A stretch of 8,012 bases of DNA, taken from NCBI GenBank assembly GCA_016929355.1, contig JAFGJA010000673.1, forward strand, positions 1 to 8,012. Reading direction: 5' to 3'. Under the pieces are notes generated by a model. It made no database searches. It saw only the letters and a program-made list of their open reading frames with translations, and had not been told where the DNA came from. Below are positions 6,511 through 8,012 of the stretch, piece by piece; position 1 is the stretch's first letter; each line of letters opens with the position of its first letter. A program made the position numbers and the translations under genes. The DNA comes from Anaerolineae bacterium. Its GTDB lineage: Bacteria > Chloroflexota > Anaerolineae > Aggregatilineales > Aggregatilineaceae.

Positions 6511-7209
6511 GTGCAACGTATTATAACACGTCACATTGGGTTCAGTCTGATCGCGCTGGTGATGATTCTCGTGGCGTTGGGACATACGCTGTCCGGTACA
6601 GCTATAGCCCAAACACCCGCGCCCATCATCTTATTTGACGACGATTTTGCTACCTACAGCCACCGTTGGGCCGAATCCGAATCGCCTAAAGCCAGCGCGT
6701 ACTATACCGAGGAAACGTTCACGATCTCGATTGTATCGCCGGGCGTGAATCTATGGTCTGTGCCGGATTTTACGACGCCCCTCTATGATTATCACCTGAC
6801 CGTAAGCGCGCACATCCACAACGGCGGCGCAGATGCACAGTTCGGCGTGATCCTGGATCGCACGGATGACGATCAGTTTTACGCCTGGGTGATCGCGCTC
6901 GATGGCTCATGGTACTTTTTGCACCATGTCGATGGTGTATGGCACGATCTAACCCCGCCTGATGCGATATTGCCGGATGACGTTACGGCGCAATTCGCGT
7001 CAGGCGCGCGTGAATCCGTGCGTTTGCAGGTGGATGTGACCGGCGATAACACTTTAACATTCACAGTAAATGATCACGACCTGGCTACGATCATCGTTGA
7101 TGAAACGCTCACCGGCTCGGTGTTTGGGGTGATCGCCCGCGCGGAACATGGATTCATCGACGTGGCCTTTGACGATATGTTAGTAACAGATCATAGGGAA
7201 ATGCAGTGA
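6511..7209 (+). CDS. Secreted concanavalin-like jelly-roll domain protein
   Basis: Encodes 232 residues from the GTG at 6511, chosen because GAGGG (6498-6502) lies eight bases upstream and the product then begins with a classical signal peptide: basic MQRIITRH, a hydrophobic core (9-23) and an AIA-Q cleavage site after residue 33. Upstream in-frame ATGs at 6469 and 6493 lack a binding site. The mature part is one beta-rich domain of the LamG/DUF1080-like concanavalin fold: LFDDDFATYSHRW at the entry (41-53), QFGVILDR then FYAWVIALDGSWYFL and DGVW (110-144), LTFTVND (182-188), and a closing VAFDDMLV (218-225). Such domains often bind carbohydrate or other envelope ligands, and no catalytic residues can be assigned. 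The stop overlaps the start of the next gene by four bases (GTGA), so the two are probably co-translated and may act together. Ligand unknown. Confidence 0.85.
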   Translation: MQRIITRHIGFSLIALVMILVALGHTLSGTAIAQTPAPIILFDDDFATYSHRWAESESPKASAYYTEETFTISIVSPGVNLWSVPDFTTPLYDYHLTVSAHIHNGGADAQFGVILDRTDDDQFYAWVIALDGSWYFLHHVDGVWHDLTPPDAILPDDVTAQFASGARESVRLQVDVTGDNTLTFTVNDHDLATIIVDETLTGSVFGVIARAEHGFIDVAFDDMLVTDHREMQ

Positions 7210-8012
7210 CTCACGAAAACGAAGCAGTTCACGAACCAGTGCATGACATGCCGGACCCCGATTCGCCAGCCATGCCCCGCATATTGCAGGGTATGATCCT
7301 CCATTTTTTGCTGGCCGGGGCGGGACTATTTCTGGCGGCGGCGGGTTTATTCTGGTTGGATTACCAGGATTTAATGCGTATTGATCTCGGTTTGGATTTG
7401 CGCATTACCAATCCCGGCACGATCTACGAACAGGCGACCCAAATCAACCTCGCTGGAGCCTTGATTTTAAGCGCGATGAGTCTGCTCCCCCTGCGCGCTG
7501 TGAACAGCCTGAATCATCGCCACCAAAACGCGATCACGTTGGCCCGAATCACGGCGCTGCTACTGCTGGCTGGTTTGCTCATTGCGGGCGGTTTAGGGTG
7601 GTATATGAACCGGATGCCCGTTTCGCGTGAAGAAATGTCCACCACCCAACAACTGCTGGATGAGGTCACATTAGCCGTTTACGTGATTATCGCGCTCTTG
7701 ATTCTGCAATCCGGGTTGGCGTTGTGGTATCAATTCTGGTTGTCGTCCGCCGAAGCCCGCCAACTCTTGCAGGTCAAACAAACCGTTGGACAAGTGCGCT
7801 GGCAGCGCTGGCGTGCGGTGGGTTTGGTGGCGTGGATCGTGTTGTTGATCGGTCTGGGCATCGGTCTGGGCATTGCTACTGAGTGGCTCTACGAATGGCC
7901 CGTTGATCGCCCTGCGCCGGGAGAATTCCTCTATGCGACCACTTTCGATGCCTTTAACGAGGAATGGGATACGTATCAGGGCCGGGATCGCGCCGAAATC
8001 GCGGATAGCGAC
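7206..8012 (+). CDS. Five-helix membrane protein with C-terminal jelly-roll start (partial, runs off window)
   Basis: An open frame of 269 codons from GTG at 7206 to the window edge, with no stop. AGGG at 7195-7198 lies seven bases upstream, and the start overlaps the previous stop by four bases (GTGA). The N-terminal 25 residues are acidic and His/Pro-rich. Predicted membrane helices fall at about 30-51, 79-96, 112-133, 154-178 and 204-224. Basic loops at 97-114 and 185-203 put the N-terminus inside and the C-terminus outside by the positive-inside rule. After the last helix, residues 241-254 (FLYATTFDAFNEEW) align without gaps to the entry of the jelly-roll domain in the preceding gene, so the missing part is probably such a domain facing outward. 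The family of the membrane portion is not recognised. The length of the full protein is unknown. Confidence 0.8.
   Translation, partial: MTHENEAVHEPVHDMPDPDSPAMPRILQGMILHFLLAGAGLFLAAAGLFWLDYQDLMRIDLGLDLRITNPGTIYEQATQINLAGALILSAMSLLPLRAVNSLNHRHQNAITLARITALLLLAGLLIAGGLGWYMNRMPVSREEMSTTQQLLDEVTLAVYVIIALLILQSGLALWYQFWLSSAEARQLLQVKQTVGQVRWQRWRAVGLVAWIVLLIGLGIGLGIATEWLYEWPVDRPAPGEFLYATTFDAFNEEWDTYQGRDRAEIADSD
7848..7871 (+). repeat. Perfect 12-base tandem duplication in the fifth helix
   Basis: ATCGGTCTGGGC is present twice head to tail (7848-7859 and 7860-7871), in frame, encoding IGLG twice within the last predicted membrane helix. It probably reflects a replication-slippage duplication that kept the reading frame. 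Confidence 0.8.

Overview
The window reads as ordinary chromosomal DNA from a free-living bacterium of moderate GC content. I infer the Chloroflexota (Anaerolineae-like). The reasons are a zinc-ribbon L28, a long FtsK with a Lys/Ser/Thr-rich tail, and secreted or membrane proteins carrying a concanavalin-like jelly-roll module of a kind common in that phylum. This placement comes from general resemblance only and has not been tested by a search. No mobile element, CRISPR array, tRNA or rRNA was seen.

Layout. The left half holds three conserved housekeeping genes: rpmB (ribosomal protein L28) on the plus strand, then rpe (ribulose-phosphate 3-epimerase) and ftsK (DNA translocase), both on the minus strand. 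rpmB and rpe converge on a short hairpin that can terminate transcription from both sides. ftsK lies upstream of rpe on the same strand, but a long hairpin with a T tract ends its transcript and rpe has its own promoter, so the two are probably separate units. The 192-base region 4359-4550 separates ftsK from a divergent plus-strand cluster and holds putative promoters and a perfect inverted repeat.

The right half is a tightly packed plus-strand gene set: a stand-alone receiver-domain response regulator, a TPR-repeat protein with a hydrophobic N-terminus, a secreted jelly-roll protein, and a membrane protein with five predicted helices that is cut by the window edge. Just before the edge, the membrane protein enters a segment that aligns without gaps to the start of the jelly-roll domain in the preceding secreted protein. 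The two neighbours therefore seem to present the same kind of module outside the cell, one as a free secreted form and one anchored. The last three genes all appear to start with GTG, and gaps or overlaps are mostly only a few bases, which suggests coupled expression. No partner histidine kinase is visible, so what the cluster senses or does is unknown. It is the least explained part of the window.
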